Positions 9,070-16,928 of a DNA stretch of 42,496 nucleotides are shown in pieces. Source of the stretch: Sphingomonas echinoides (lineage in GTDB: Bacteria > Pseudomonadota > Alphaproteobacteria > Sphingomonadales > Sphingomonadaceae); NCBI RefSeq assembly GCF_029623395.1, contig NZ_JAPYKK010000037.1, positions 1 through 42,496 on the forward strand. Reading direction: 5' to 3'. Position 1 is the first letter of the stretch; every line of letters starts with the position of its first letter. Both the position numbers and the translations under genes were made by a program. Below the pieces are notes generated by a model. The model searched no databases. It had not been told where the DNA came from and saw nothing but the letters and a program-made list of their open reading frames with translations.

Positions 9070-10113
9070 CTATTTGCGCGGGGATTTCGCGCGGGCCGCG
9101 TCGATCACGGCGTCGACCTCAGCCACGACGCGCTCGGGCTTGATTCGGTGGATGTAATGCGAGGTACCCTTGACAATGCGGTTGGTGCCGATCGTCGACA
9201 GCGCCGCCAATCGATCATGCTCCTCGCTCCAGATCGCCGCCATGCGGGGCAGCTCGGCGCGCGCGGCGACCAAGTCGGGCGGCAGGTCCGGGCCATCCGA
9301 TGCGGTCAACACGCGCAGCGGCATTGCGCCATACCGTCGGCGCGGATCGACCACCATCGCGCTGCTCCGGTCGAACGATTCACTCAGCGACACCTGGCTG
9401 CGGAACCGCGCGGGGTCATAACTGCGCTGCGTGATGGTGGCGCGCAGCAGCGGCGGGAAGTCCGCCGGATATTTCACGCAGCGACTGACCTCGGTCGAAC
9501 TATGATCGGCACCGCCGACCAGATCGGCACAATGCCGCATCGCGCGCAGGCCGCCCGCCTCATATTCGGCACCAGCCGCGGTAAAAGCGGGAAGCTCGCG
9601 CGCAAATTGCGCCGCTTGGCCCGGGAAGCTCGGATCGACCAGCACCATCCCGGCGACCTGACCGCGATGCCGGTCGGCGAAGCGCAACGATTCATACGCC
9701 CCCATCGAATGCCCGACCAGCACGTAGGGCCCGGCGATCCGGCCCCGGCGCAGCGCGGCTTCGAGGTCGGCGACGGTGGCATCGACGGTTTGCGTCGCCT
9801 CGCTCGGGCTGCTCAACCCAAACCCGGCACGATCCCAAGCGCAGACGCGGGTGTGCTTTGCGATATCGGGTTGGATCAAGCTCCACGACACGCCCCAATC
9901 GCCCAACCCGGCAGTCAGGATCACGGTCGGGCTGCCAGTACCCATGCAGGTCAGATGAATCGTCCGACCGTCCGCCAACCGTACCGAGTCCACGCCGCTG
10001 GCATAGGCATCGAGCGCCGGGTTGGTCACGGGCTTTGGCGAGGGGACTTGCCCCGAGGCGTCGGTACCCAGCAGCACGAACGCGCCGATAAGGATGGGGC
10101 CGAGGCGCTTCAT
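9070..10113 (-). CDS. Secreted alpha/beta hydrolase
   Basis: A 347-residue serine hydrolase of the alpha/beta fold. It has a signal peptide (KRLGPILIGAFVLLGTDASG), an oxyanion-region TAGLGDWG, the nucleophile elbow GHSMG at 134-138 (Ser136) and a likely catalytic His319 in GTSHYIH. The acid is probably in the segment before it. An Arg-Asp block (AWDRAGFG) after the second strand is typical of the family. It lies 17 bp after rnhB in the same direction, between rnhB and ccrM. Substrate is unknown. Confidence 0.85.
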   Translation of the reverse strand: MKRLGPILIGAFVLLGTDASGQVPSPKPVTNPALDAYASGVDSVRLADGRTIHLTCMGTGSPTVILTAGLGDWGVSWSLIQPDIAKHTRVCAWDRAGFGLSSPSEATQTVDATVADLEAALRRGRIAGPYVLVGHSMGAYESLRFADRHRGQVAGMVLVDPSFPGQAAQFARELPAFTAAGAEYEAGGLRAMRHCADLVGGADHSSTEVSRCVKYPADFPPLLRATITQRSYDPARFRSQVSLSESFDRSSAMVVDPRRRYGAMPLRVLTASDGPDLPPDLVAARAELPRMAAIWSEEHDRLAALSTIGTNRIVKGTSHYIHRIKPERVVAEVDAVIDAARAKSPRK

Positions 10114-10130
10114 ATCCTAATTTCCGATGC

Positions 10131-10745
10131 TCAGGGTTGGCTCAGCGTGTGTAACAGATCAAACGACGCCGCAACGGGCGCGAAGCTGCGCCGATGGAGC
10201 GGGCACGGTCCGTGTTCACGCAAAGCACGCAAGTGATCCGGGGCGCCGTAGCCTTTATTGCTGTGCCAGCCATAGTGCGGGTAGGCCTTGGCATAATCGA
10301 GCATCAGCGTGTCGCGCGTGTGCTTGGCGATGATCGAGGCAGCGGCGATCGACAGACTGATGGCATCGCCCTTCACGATCGGGCTGGCGGCGAAATCCCA
10401 TCTGGGCAAGCGGTTGCCATCGACCAACACATGGCCCGGCGCGCAGCCGAGCGCTTCCACCGCCAGCGTCATCGCCTTCATCGTCGCCCAATAGATGTTG
10501 AGCACGTCGATCTCGTCCGCCTCGACGATCCCGATCCCGACCGTCGCGCAGTCGCGCAGCCGGTCGTGAAGTCGCAGCCGCTCGGCGGCGGAGAGCTTCT
10601 TCGAATCGTTGATTCCGCGCGGGATGCCCTTGGAGGGCAGGATCACCGCGGCGGCGACGACGGGCCCGGCGAGCGGACCGCGTCCCGCTTCGTCGACACC
10701 CGCAACGGGTGCAAGGCAGAGTTTTTCGTGTTTGAGGCTAGGCAT
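10131..10745 (-). CDS. rnhB: Ribonuclease HII
   Basis: A 204-residue nuclease that nicks RNA in RNA-DNA hybrids and removes single ribonucleotides misincorporated in DNA. Catalytic residues: D18 and E19 in the VDEAGRGPLAGP signature, D109 in LVDGN and the later acidic residue in the block around TRDTLMLD (144-150). The ATG at 10745 overlaps the TAG of thiD (stop at 10740-10738), so translation is probably coupled. The frame is open further upstream but runs antisense-free inside thiD in another frame and shows no RNase H features. Length is normal for the family. Confidence 0.94.
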   Translation of the reverse strand: MPSLKHEKLCLAPVAGVDEAGRGPLAGPVVAAAVILPSKGIPRGINDSKKLSAAERLRLHDRLRDCATVGIGIVEADEIDVLNIYWATMKAMTLAVEALGCAPGHVLVDGNRLPRWDFAASPIVKGDAISLSIAAASIIAKHTRDTLMLDYAKAYPHYGWHSNKGYGAPDHLRALREHGPCPLHRRSFAPVAASFDLLHTLSQP

Positions 10746-11868
10746 CAGGCAACCGCCATGGCGGATAGCGGCGGTTCTCGCCAGCATGGTAGAGACAGAC
10801 CATATTCCCCGCAGGGTCGCGCAGCCGCGCCTCACGCCACAGCCAGCTTTGGTCGGTCGAGAGTTGATCGAAGACGATCCCGGCCGCCTGCAATCGTGCG
10901 ACGGTGGCATCGAGGTCGTCGCATTCGAAGAACAGCGTTGCCTGCGCTTTCTGCTCGATCGACAGCGTCGCACCACCTGCTGTCTCGAACCGCGCGTAAT
11001 GGTCTGCGCTTTCCACGATCTGGCGAAGCCCAAGGGCCGCATAAAAGGCACGCGATGCGGCGTGATCGGTGCTGCGCACGGTCACTTGGTTGAGCCGCAG
11101 ATCCGCGCCGAGGTCGAGCCTGACCGCCTGATGCCCCATCGGACCGTGTCCACCCCCGAGGCCGGGCGCATCACGCAACGCCAGCCGCACGAAGGTGCGC
11201 GCCGCCTCGACCGCCTGTGGCAGCGACTGCCCCTGGCCGAGCAGGGTCGCAACCGCCGAGGCGAGCGTGCAGCCGGTGCCATGCGTGCTGGTCGTCTCGA
11301 TTCGCGGGGCGGACCAGCGTGTGATTTCCCCGTCCGGGCCGATTAGGCGATCGACGACGTCGGCGCCTTCGACATGGCCGCCCTTGGCGAGCAACCGGCA
11401 GCCATGCGCCAGGACCGCTGCCTCGCCGCCAAGCGCCGCCAGCTCGGGCGTGTTGGGCGTGACCACTGTGGCGATCCGCATCAAACGCGTGAACGCCGCG
11501 ATCGTCGCGGGGTCGGCGAGCGTCGCGCCGCTGGTCGCGATCATCACCGGATCGAACACCACCGGCACGTCGAGCGCTTCGAGCCGGTCCGCGACCGCAT
11601 CGGCGGTTTGGGCGGATCCGATCATCCCGATCTTCACCGCATCCACGCCGATGTCGGACAAACAGGCATCGATCTGCGCAAGCACCATCTCGGTCGGCAC
11701 AGGCATCACCGCCTGAACGCCACGCGTATTCTGCGCGGTGATTGCGGTGATCGCGGTCATTGCGTGGCCGCCGAGCATCGTGACGGTCTTGATGTCGGCC
11801 TGGATACCGGCACCACCGCCCGAATCCGATCCTGCAATGACAAGAATGCGGGGGGTCATGGGCGGCAT
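10738..11868 (-). CDS. thiD: ThiD (hydroxymethylpyrimidine kinase) fused to a VOC/glyoxalase-fold domain
   Basis: A 376-residue fusion. Residues ~5-250 are ThiD, which phosphorylates HMP and HMP-phosphate for thiamine synthesis: GSDSGGGAGIQAD (13-25), FDPVMIATSG (105-114), VVTPNTPE (135-142) and the anion-hole/catalytic HGTGC (196-200). Residues ~257-376 form a vicinal-oxygen-chelate unit ending RDPAGNMVCLYHAG. The usual VOC metal His near its start and Glu near its end are replaced (NQVTV and VCLY), so it may bind rather than catalyse. Start may be M1 (11868) or M4 (11859). I see no TPP riboswitch-like sequence upstream. The gene overlaps rnhB by 8 bp. Confidence 0.9.
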   Translation of the reverse strand: MPPMTPRILVIAGSDSGGGAGIQADIKTVTMLGGHAMTAITAITAQNTRGVQAVMPVPTEMVLAQIDACLSDIGVDAVKIGMIGSAQTADAVADRLEALDVPVVFDPVMIATSGATLADPATIAAFTRLMRIATVVTPNTPELAALGGEAAVLAHGCRLLAKGGHVEGADVVDRLIGPDGEITRWSAPRIETTSTHGTGCTLASAVATLLGQGQSLPQAVEAARTFVRLALRDAPGLGGGHGPMGHQAVRLDLGADLRLNQVTVRSTDHAASRAFYAALGLRQIVESADHYARFETAGGATLSIEQKAQATLFFECDDLDATVARLQAAGIVFDQLSTDQSWLWREARLRDPAGNMVCLYHAGENRRYPPWRLPDA

Positions 11869-12043
11869 CGCAGCTGGAAGGTTAGGGGGAAGTTAGGGGT
11901 AACCGCCTGCACGATCCGCATCCTCCGGTCGCCGTCGAACCGAACAGTCGCGATCGCACAGAGATGCGGGTTCAAGTGACATGACGCGGGGATCGTCGTA
12001 CGAAACGGCGGTTGTAGAACAGGCCTGATGGGCGCTCCGGCCG

Positions 12044-12289
12044 TCAACCGCGGCCCTTCGCCTCCGCCTGCCGGTGATAGCGCACGGTGCCCGCCGGGTG
12101 CCGCGCCAGCGCCTCGTCTACCCGCGCCGGGCGGTCCATCAGTTCGCCGCCGCAATTGGAGCAGCGATCGTCAAGCTTCTCGGCGCAGGGTGCGCAGAAG
12201 GTGCATTCGAACGAACAGATGAAGGCACCCGCTTCGTCGGCGGGGAGGTCGGTGCCGCAGCGTTCGCAGTCAGGGCGCATTTCAAGCAT
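12044..12289 (-). CDS. DUF1272 zinc-ribbon protein
   Basis: An 81-residue protein that begins LEMRPDCERCGTDLP and contains ICSFECTFCAPCAEK and RCSNCGGEL, the cysteine pattern of the DUF1272 family, with four to five CxxC pairs that could bind two zinc ions. Function of the family is unknown. The tail after residue ~50 is charged and likely flexible. It stands alone on the minus strand, upstream (in transcription) of nothing closely spaced; thiD begins 175 bp downstream. Confidence 0.85.
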   Translation of the reverse strand: MLEMRPDCERCGTDLPADEAGAFICSFECTFCAPCAEKLDDRCSNCGGELMDRPARVDEALARHPAGTVRYHRQAEAKGRG

Positions 12290-12412
12290 GACGGGGTTTT
12301 AGCGGGGGTTTTGCGCGGCGTCACCCCGCTGCGGGGGACTGCCGGGGCCCCTCGCGTCTGCCGTGTTCCAGCGGGAATCCAGAGCCAAGCAAGACAACGG
12401 CTTGCGGTTTTC

Positions 12413-12457
12413 GCGATTCCTGTTCTCCGGTCTTCGCAGGAGAACCGGGGGAATCGC
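12413..12457 (-). terminator. Hairpin next to the glmM stop codon
   Basis: Outer arms GCGATTCC (12413-12420) and GGAATCGC (12450-12457) are perfect complements. Inside them GTTCTCC pairs with GGAGAAC around a ~10-nt loop, with a small bulge. It touches the glmM stop at 12459 and would act on glmM transcripts. There is no T-run, so it could instead be an isolated repeat arm. Further C/G-rich short inverted repeats follow at ~12321-12337. Confidence 0.5.
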
Positions 12458-12458
12458 A

Positions 12459-13799
12459 TTACCCCGCCGCGGTCCGCACCGCGTCGCAGATCCGGTCGAC
12501 CACCGCTTCGACTTGTGCGGCGTCGTCGCCTTCCGCCATCACGCGGATGACGGGTTCGGTGCCCGAGGGGCGGATCACCAGGCGGCCCTTGCCCCTGAGC
12601 TCGGCCTCGGCGTCGGCGATCACCGCCTTGACCGATTCCGCCTCGAGCGGCTTGCCGCCCGCGAAGCGGACGTTCTTGAGCAATTGCGGGAGCGGTTCGA
12701 AGCGGTGGAGCAATTCGCTTGCTGGCACGCCGGACCGCGCCAGTTCTGCGAGGATCTGGAGCGCTGCGACGAGCCCGTCGCCGGTCGTCGCATAGTCGGA
12801 CAGGATGATGTGCCCGGACTGCTCGCCACCGACATTGTACCCCTGTGCGCGCATCGCCTCGAGGACGTGGCGGTCGCCGACCTTGGTGCGGATCAGCCCG
12901 ATCCCCTGCGTCGCGAGATGGCGTTCGAGCCCGAGGTTGGACATGACCGTCGCGACCAGCCCGCCGCCCTTGAGGCGCCCGGTGCGCGCCCAGCTGCTCG
13001 CGATCGTCGCCATCAGCTGGTCACCGTCGACGACATGGCCCTTTTCATCGACCACGATCAGCCGGTCGGCGTCGCCATCCAGCGCGATGCCGAGCTGCGC
13101 GCCGGTCTCGACCACCGTGTCACACAGCGTCTTGGGGGCGGTCGATCCGACCCCGTCGTTGATGTTCTTGCCGTTGGGCGTCACGCCGATCGCCACGACG
13201 TCCGCGCCGAGTTCCCACAGCGCGGTGGGTGCGACGCGGTAGGCCGCGCCGTTCGCGCAATCGACGACGATCTTCATCCCGTCGAGGCGCAGGTTCTCCG
13301 GGAAGGTCGATTTGGCGAAATGGATGTAGCGCCCCTGCGCATCGTCGACGCGCCGCGCGCGGCCGATTTCGGGGGCGGGGCTGAGCGGGATGGCACCGTC
13401 GATCAGCGCCTCGATCGCCGTCTCGTCCGCGTCCGACAGCTTGTAGCCGTCCGGACCGAACAATTTGATGCCGTTGTCGGCATACGGATTGTGGCTCGCC
13501 GAGATCATCACGCCGAGGTCGGCGCGCATCGATTGCGTGAGCATCGCGACCGCGGGGGTCGGCATCGGACCGAGCAGCACCACGTCCATCCCCACGCTGG
13601 TGAACCCCGCAACCATCGCGGATTCGAGCATGTAGCCCGACAGGCGGGTGTCCTTGCCGATCACGACACGGTGGCGGTGCTCGCCGCGGCGGAAGTGCGC
13701 GCCCGCCGCCATGCCGACCTGCATCGCCATCGCCGCGGTCATCGGGGCGGTGTTGGTGAGGCCGCGAATTCCGTCGGTACCGAAATATTTTCTTGCCAT
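12459..13799 (-). CDS. glmM: Phosphoglucosamine mutase
   Basis: A 446-residue enzyme that turns glucosamine-6-phosphate into glucosamine-1-phosphate on the way to UDP-GlcNAc for peptidoglycan and LPS. The N-terminus MARKYFGTDGIRG is the family hallmark. The phosphorylated serine is S102 in ISASHNP, the magnesium loop is DGDADR, the sugar loop is GGEQSGH and the phosphate loop is RPSGTEP. The ATG at 13799 fits all relatives; the frame is open to 14465 but that part runs antisense to the symporter. Divergent from the symporter gene with a 79-bp gap. Confidence 0.97.
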   Translation of the reverse strand: MARKYFGTDGIRGLTNTAPMTAAMAMQVGMAAGAHFRRGEHRHRVVIGKDTRLSGYMLESAMVAGFTSVGMDVVLLGPMPTPAVAMLTQSMRADLGVMISASHNPYADNGIKLFGPDGYKLSDADETAIEALIDGAIPLSPAPEIGRARRVDDAQGRYIHFAKSTFPENLRLDGMKIVVDCANGAAYRVAPTALWELGADVVAIGVTPNGKNINDGVGSTAPKTLCDTVVETGAQLGIALDGDADRLIVVDEKGHVVDGDQLMATIASSWARTGRLKGGGLVATVMSNLGLERHLATQGIGLIRTKVGDRHVLEAMRAQGYNVGGEQSGHIILSDYATTGDGLVAALQILAELARSGVPASELLHRFEPLPQLLKNVRFAGGKPLEAESVKAVIADAEAELRGKGRLVIRPSGTEPVIRVMAEGDDAAQVEAVVDRICDAVRTAAG

Positions 13800-13818
13800 T
13801 ACGCGCGCATCCGTTCGG

Positions 13819-13839
13819 TTATGTGCGTTGCACTCATAA
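13819..13839. promoter_or_regulatory. Quasi-palindrome in the glmM/symporter divergent gap
   Basis: TTATG at 13819-13823 mirrors CATAA at 13835-13839, with TGC/GCA inside. It is the only AT-rich symmetric site in the 79-bp gap and could be an operator or overlap the glmM promoter. Arms are short, so chance is possible. Confidence 0.25.
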
Positions 13840-13878
13840 GCGGCCAAAACGGACCGCGCATCTTCAAAAAGGGCTTGC

Positions 13879-15150
13879 ATGTCGCAATCCAGCCGTATCC
13901 TGTTGTCGCTCATCCTCGGGCTTGCCGTCGGCGCCGCGCTGGCGGGCTGGGCGCCGGGGGCAGTGGCGCTGACGGTGGAGATCGCCGGACCGATCGGGAC
14001 CGCGTGGCTCAACGCGTTGCAGATGACGGTGCTGCCACTGGTGTTCTCGCTGCTCGTCACCGGGATCGCCGCGACCGCTGAGGCGGCGCGCAGCGGCGCG
14101 GTGGCGGCGCGCGCGATCGGGGTGATCCTGTGCGTCATGGTGTTCAGCGCGGTGATGGCGGCCATCCTGACGCCGCTGTTCCTGAACCTCGCGCCGATGC
14201 CCGCCGCGTCGGGTGTCGCGCTGCGCGCCGCGCTGGCGGGTACGGCGCCGGCGGGTCCGGTCCAGCCGCTTGGTGAATTCCTGGTCGGGATGGTGCCGAG
14301 CAACGTCGTCGCGGCGGCGGCGAACGGCGGGTTCCTGTCGCTGATCCTGTTCGCCTTGGTGTTCGCCTTTGCGCTCGCCCGGATCGCGCCCGAGCCGCGG
14401 GCGTTGCTGATCACCTTCTTCTCGGCGATCCGCGACACGATGCTGGTGGTGATCGGCTGGATCATCTGGATCGCGCCGATCGGCGTGTTTGCGCTCGCGG
14501 TGACGGTCGCCGCGAAGACCGGGACCGCCGCGGTCGGCGCTTTGCTGCATTACATCGTCACCGTGTCGAGCGTCGGGGTGGTGGTGTCGCTGTTCGCCTT
14601 CCCAATCGCGATATTGGGCGGGCGCATCGCGTTGACCCGGTTCGTGCGTGGTGCGGCGCCCGTGCTGGCGGTGGCGATGAGCACGCAATCCTCGCTCGCC
14701 AGCCTGCCAGCGATGTTGCGCAGTTCGGAGGACATGGGCGTGCCGGTGGCGACTTCGGGCGTCGTCCTGCCGATCGCAGTGGCGATGCTGCGTGCGACGG
14801 GGCCAGCGATGAACCTTGCGGTTGCGGTCTATGTGGCGAACTGGTTCGGCGTCGAGGTCAGCTTCGCCACGCTGTGCGCGGCGACCGCGGTCGCGGTGCT
14901 GACGTCGCTGGGGTCGGTCAGCCTGCCCGGACAGATCAGCTTCATCGGCGCGATCGCGCCGATCGCGGTGACGCTGGGGGTGCCGGTCGCGCCGCTCGGG
15001 TTGCTCGTCGCGGTCGAGACGATCCCCGATATCTTCCGCACGATGGGGAATGTCGTGATGGACCTCGCGGTGACGCTGACCGTCTCGGCGCGGAGTGCGC
15101 TCGCACCGATGAGCAGCGCGGACGCGTTGTTGCAGGACCGCGCGGGCTAG
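13879..15150 (+). CDS. Dicarboxylate/amino acid:cation symporter family protein (divergent Glt-type)
   Basis: A 423-residue polytopic membrane protein of the Glt/DAACS family (GltP/DctA-like). It has about eight hydrophobic helices, the serine-rich re-entrant loop STQSSLASLP (268-277), and the last-helix block ETIPDIFRTMGNVVMD (380-395) with D384, R387, T388, N391 and D395, matching the substrate-binding helix. The NMDGT motif of helix 7, which helps bind sodium in this family, is replaced by ATGPAMN (306-312), so ion coupling may differ. Substrate is not predictable beyond a small anionic or amino acid. The start ATG follows AAAAAGGGC. Confidence 0.85.
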   Translation: MSQSSRILLSLILGLAVGAALAGWAPGAVALTVEIAGPIGTAWLNALQMTVLPLVFSLLVTGIAATAEAARSGAVAARAIGVILCVMVFSAVMAAILTPLFLNLAPMPAASGVALRAALAGTAPAGPVQPLGEFLVGMVPSNVVAAAANGGFLSLILFALVFAFALARIAPEPRALLITFFSAIRDTMLVVIGWIIWIAPIGVFALAVTVAAKTGTAAVGALLHYIVTVSSVGVVVSLFAFPIAILGGRIALTRFVRGAAPVLAVAMSTQSSLASLPAMLRSSEDMGVPVATSGVVLPIAVAMLRATGPAMNLAVAVYVANWFGVEVSFATLCAATAVAVLTSLGSVSLPGQISFIGAIAPIAVTLGVPVAPLGLLVAVETIPDIFRTMGNVVMDLAVTLTVSARSALAPMSSADALLQDRAG

Positions 15151-15224
15151 CGCTGTTTGGGGCTTCTCACGGAACGGGAAGAGGGCAGGGCATCAAACTC
15201 TAGCGGTTGGCCCGGTTCGACCCG

Positions 15225-16835
15225 TCACTTTGCGCCGTAGCCGTTGTACAGCAGCCCGAAGAAGTCGCCCTTGTTCCACCGCGGTCGGGCATCGCCATCG
15301 GCGATCTCGCGCGCGATCGCGTAGTTGGCGTTGACGAAGCGGATGCCCTGCGCCCAGTCGATCGGTTGCGACAGGTCGTCTGACACCTGGTGGTAGCGGT
15401 GCGCGAAGAACTCCGCGGTCGCGGCCTTGCCCGGACCCTTCTGCCCCGGCCACAGGAATACCGACGGCACGCCTTGCTGGACGAAGCGGTAATGATCCGA
15501 GCGGACGAAGATCCCCTGCGCCGGGTCGGGATCGGGCGACATCGTCACCCCGAGCGTGCCCACCGCCTTCGCGACGATCGGTCCCAGCGTCGAGCGATCC
15601 GCGCCGAACACGGTCATGTCCTCGAACGGATAGGACAGGATCGGCATGTCGAGATTGACGTCGGCGACGATGCTCTTGATCGGCACGGTCGGGTGGCGCG
15701 CGAAATAGTCCGAGCCGACCAGACCCTTTTCCTCGGCGGTGACCGCGAGGAACAGGATCGAGCGGCGCGGCGGCTTGCCTGACGCCTTGAAGCGTTTCGC
15801 TTCCTCGATCAGCGCGGCGATCCCGACCGCATTGTCCTCCGCGCCATTGTAGATCAGGTCGCCCTTGCCCTCGGCCTTGACCCCGAGATGGTCGAGATGC
15901 GCGGACAGCACGACGACTTCCTTGCCAAGCGTGGGGTCGCTGCCGCGGATCATGCCCGCAACATTCGCGCTGGTGCCGGGCTCGAAGCTCGTCCGCAACG
16001 CGACCGCAAGGCTCGCGCCGAGGGGGTCGGCGGTGAAGCGCGCCTCGGCGTCGGTGCTCTTGGCCAGGATTGTCTTCCACGGCGTTCGCGCGCCCGCGAA
16101 CAGTTTCGCCGCGCCGGTCGCGCTGAGCGTCGCGAGCTGCGGTGCGCCGGTCATGTCGCCGGTGCCGTCCGCCTTGGCCCAGGTCGTCCGCGCGCGATCC
16201 CAGGCGCCGCCTGCGGGGGGCAGCGCGGCGGGTGTCAGCAGGATCGTACCGACCGCGCCATGCGCCGCGGCGATCGCCGCCTTGGTCGCGCCGCTCTGGA
16301 AATGCGCGCGTTCCTCGCTCTGGAAGCTGGCCGGCGCGCCCGCAAAGAAGGCGACGATCTTGCCGCGCACGTCGACGCCGGCATAATCGTCGCGCTTGTA
16401 ACGCGGCGCGACGATCCCGTGCCCGACGAACACCACCGGCGCATCGAGCGTGGTCCGCGCCGCACCCGCGACCGCGCCGGGGGTGAAATCGTCCCCGAAC
16501 AGCAGCGGTTGCGGGCCGGACCCCTTGCGCGTCAGCACGATGTCGCCGTGGTCGGCGGCGCGATAGGCGACGAGCGGGACCTTCTGGAGATAGCCGCCGT
16601 CCTGCCCGGCGGGGACCAGCCCTGCCGCGAAGAATTGCGCCGCGACATATTCCGCCGCGATGGCATATTCGGGGCTCGCCGCCTCGCGCCCGCGCATCGC
16701 GTCCGAGGCGAGGAACAGGACATGCGCCTTCATCTGCGCCTGATCGTCGGGCAAGGCCGCGGGTGCGGTTTGCGCAGAGGTGGCGGGCGCGAGGACCAGC
16801 GTGGCGAGGACCGCGAGAAGGGCTTTGTGCATCAT
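15225..16835 (-). CDS. Secreted M28 family zinc peptidase with PA-domain insert
   Basis: About 536 residues. A signal peptide (HKALLAVLATLVLAPATSAQ) is followed by a short helical region, a protease-associated-like insert (~110-260) and the di-zinc peptidase core. Predicted ligands: H313 and D315 in SAHLDHLG, bridging D334 in GAEDNAVG, E368/E369 in TAEEKG, D396 in NLDMP and H482 in RYHQVSDD. M28 members of this kind are aminopeptidases or carboxypeptidases acting outside the cytoplasm. The start is one of two adjacent ATGs (16835 or 16832). The frame runs open to 19229 but that part is antisense to pepN and not real. Divergent from pepN. Confidence 0.9.
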   Translation of the reverse strand: MMHKALLAVLATLVLAPATSAQTAPAALPDDQAQMKAHVLFLASDAMRGREAASPEYAIAAEYVAAQFFAAGLVPAGQDGGYLQKVPLVAYRAADHGDIVLTRKGSGPQPLLFGDDFTPGAVAGAARTTLDAPVVFVGHGIVAPRYKRDDYAGVDVRGKIVAFFAGAPASFQSEERAHFQSGATKAAIAAAHGAVGTILLTPAALPPAGGAWDRARTTWAKADGTGDMTGAPQLATLSATGAAKLFAGARTPWKTILAKSTDAEARFTADPLGASLAVALRTSFEPGTSANVAGMIRGSDPTLGKEVVVLSAHLDHLGVKAEGKGDLIYNGAEDNAVGIAALIEEAKRFKASGKPPRRSILFLAVTAEEKGLVGSDYFARHPTVPIKSIVADVNLDMPILSYPFEDMTVFGADRSTLGPIVAKAVGTLGVTMSPDPDPAQGIFVRSDHYRFVQQGVPSVFLWPGQKGPGKAATAEFFAHRYHQVSDDLSQPIDWAQGIRFVNANYAIAREIADGDARPRWNKGDFFGLLYNGYGAK

Positions 16836-16928
16836 TCCCTCGGGGTAGCAGCGGCGCGGCGGGAGGCAAGCGGGTAGCGCAGGCGATTTCGGTGGCATGG
16901 CGGCATTCCGCTGCCTACATCTTTGACC

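Noticed and set aside
11869..12043. TPP riboswitch upstream of the thiD fusion
   Set aside because: I looked on the minus strand for the conserved CUGAGA and ACCUGAU blocks and did not find them.
13800..14465. Extension of the glmM frame through the divergent symporter gene
   Set aside because: The symporter is clearly coding on the plus strand, and GlmM proteins begin at MARKYFGTDG.
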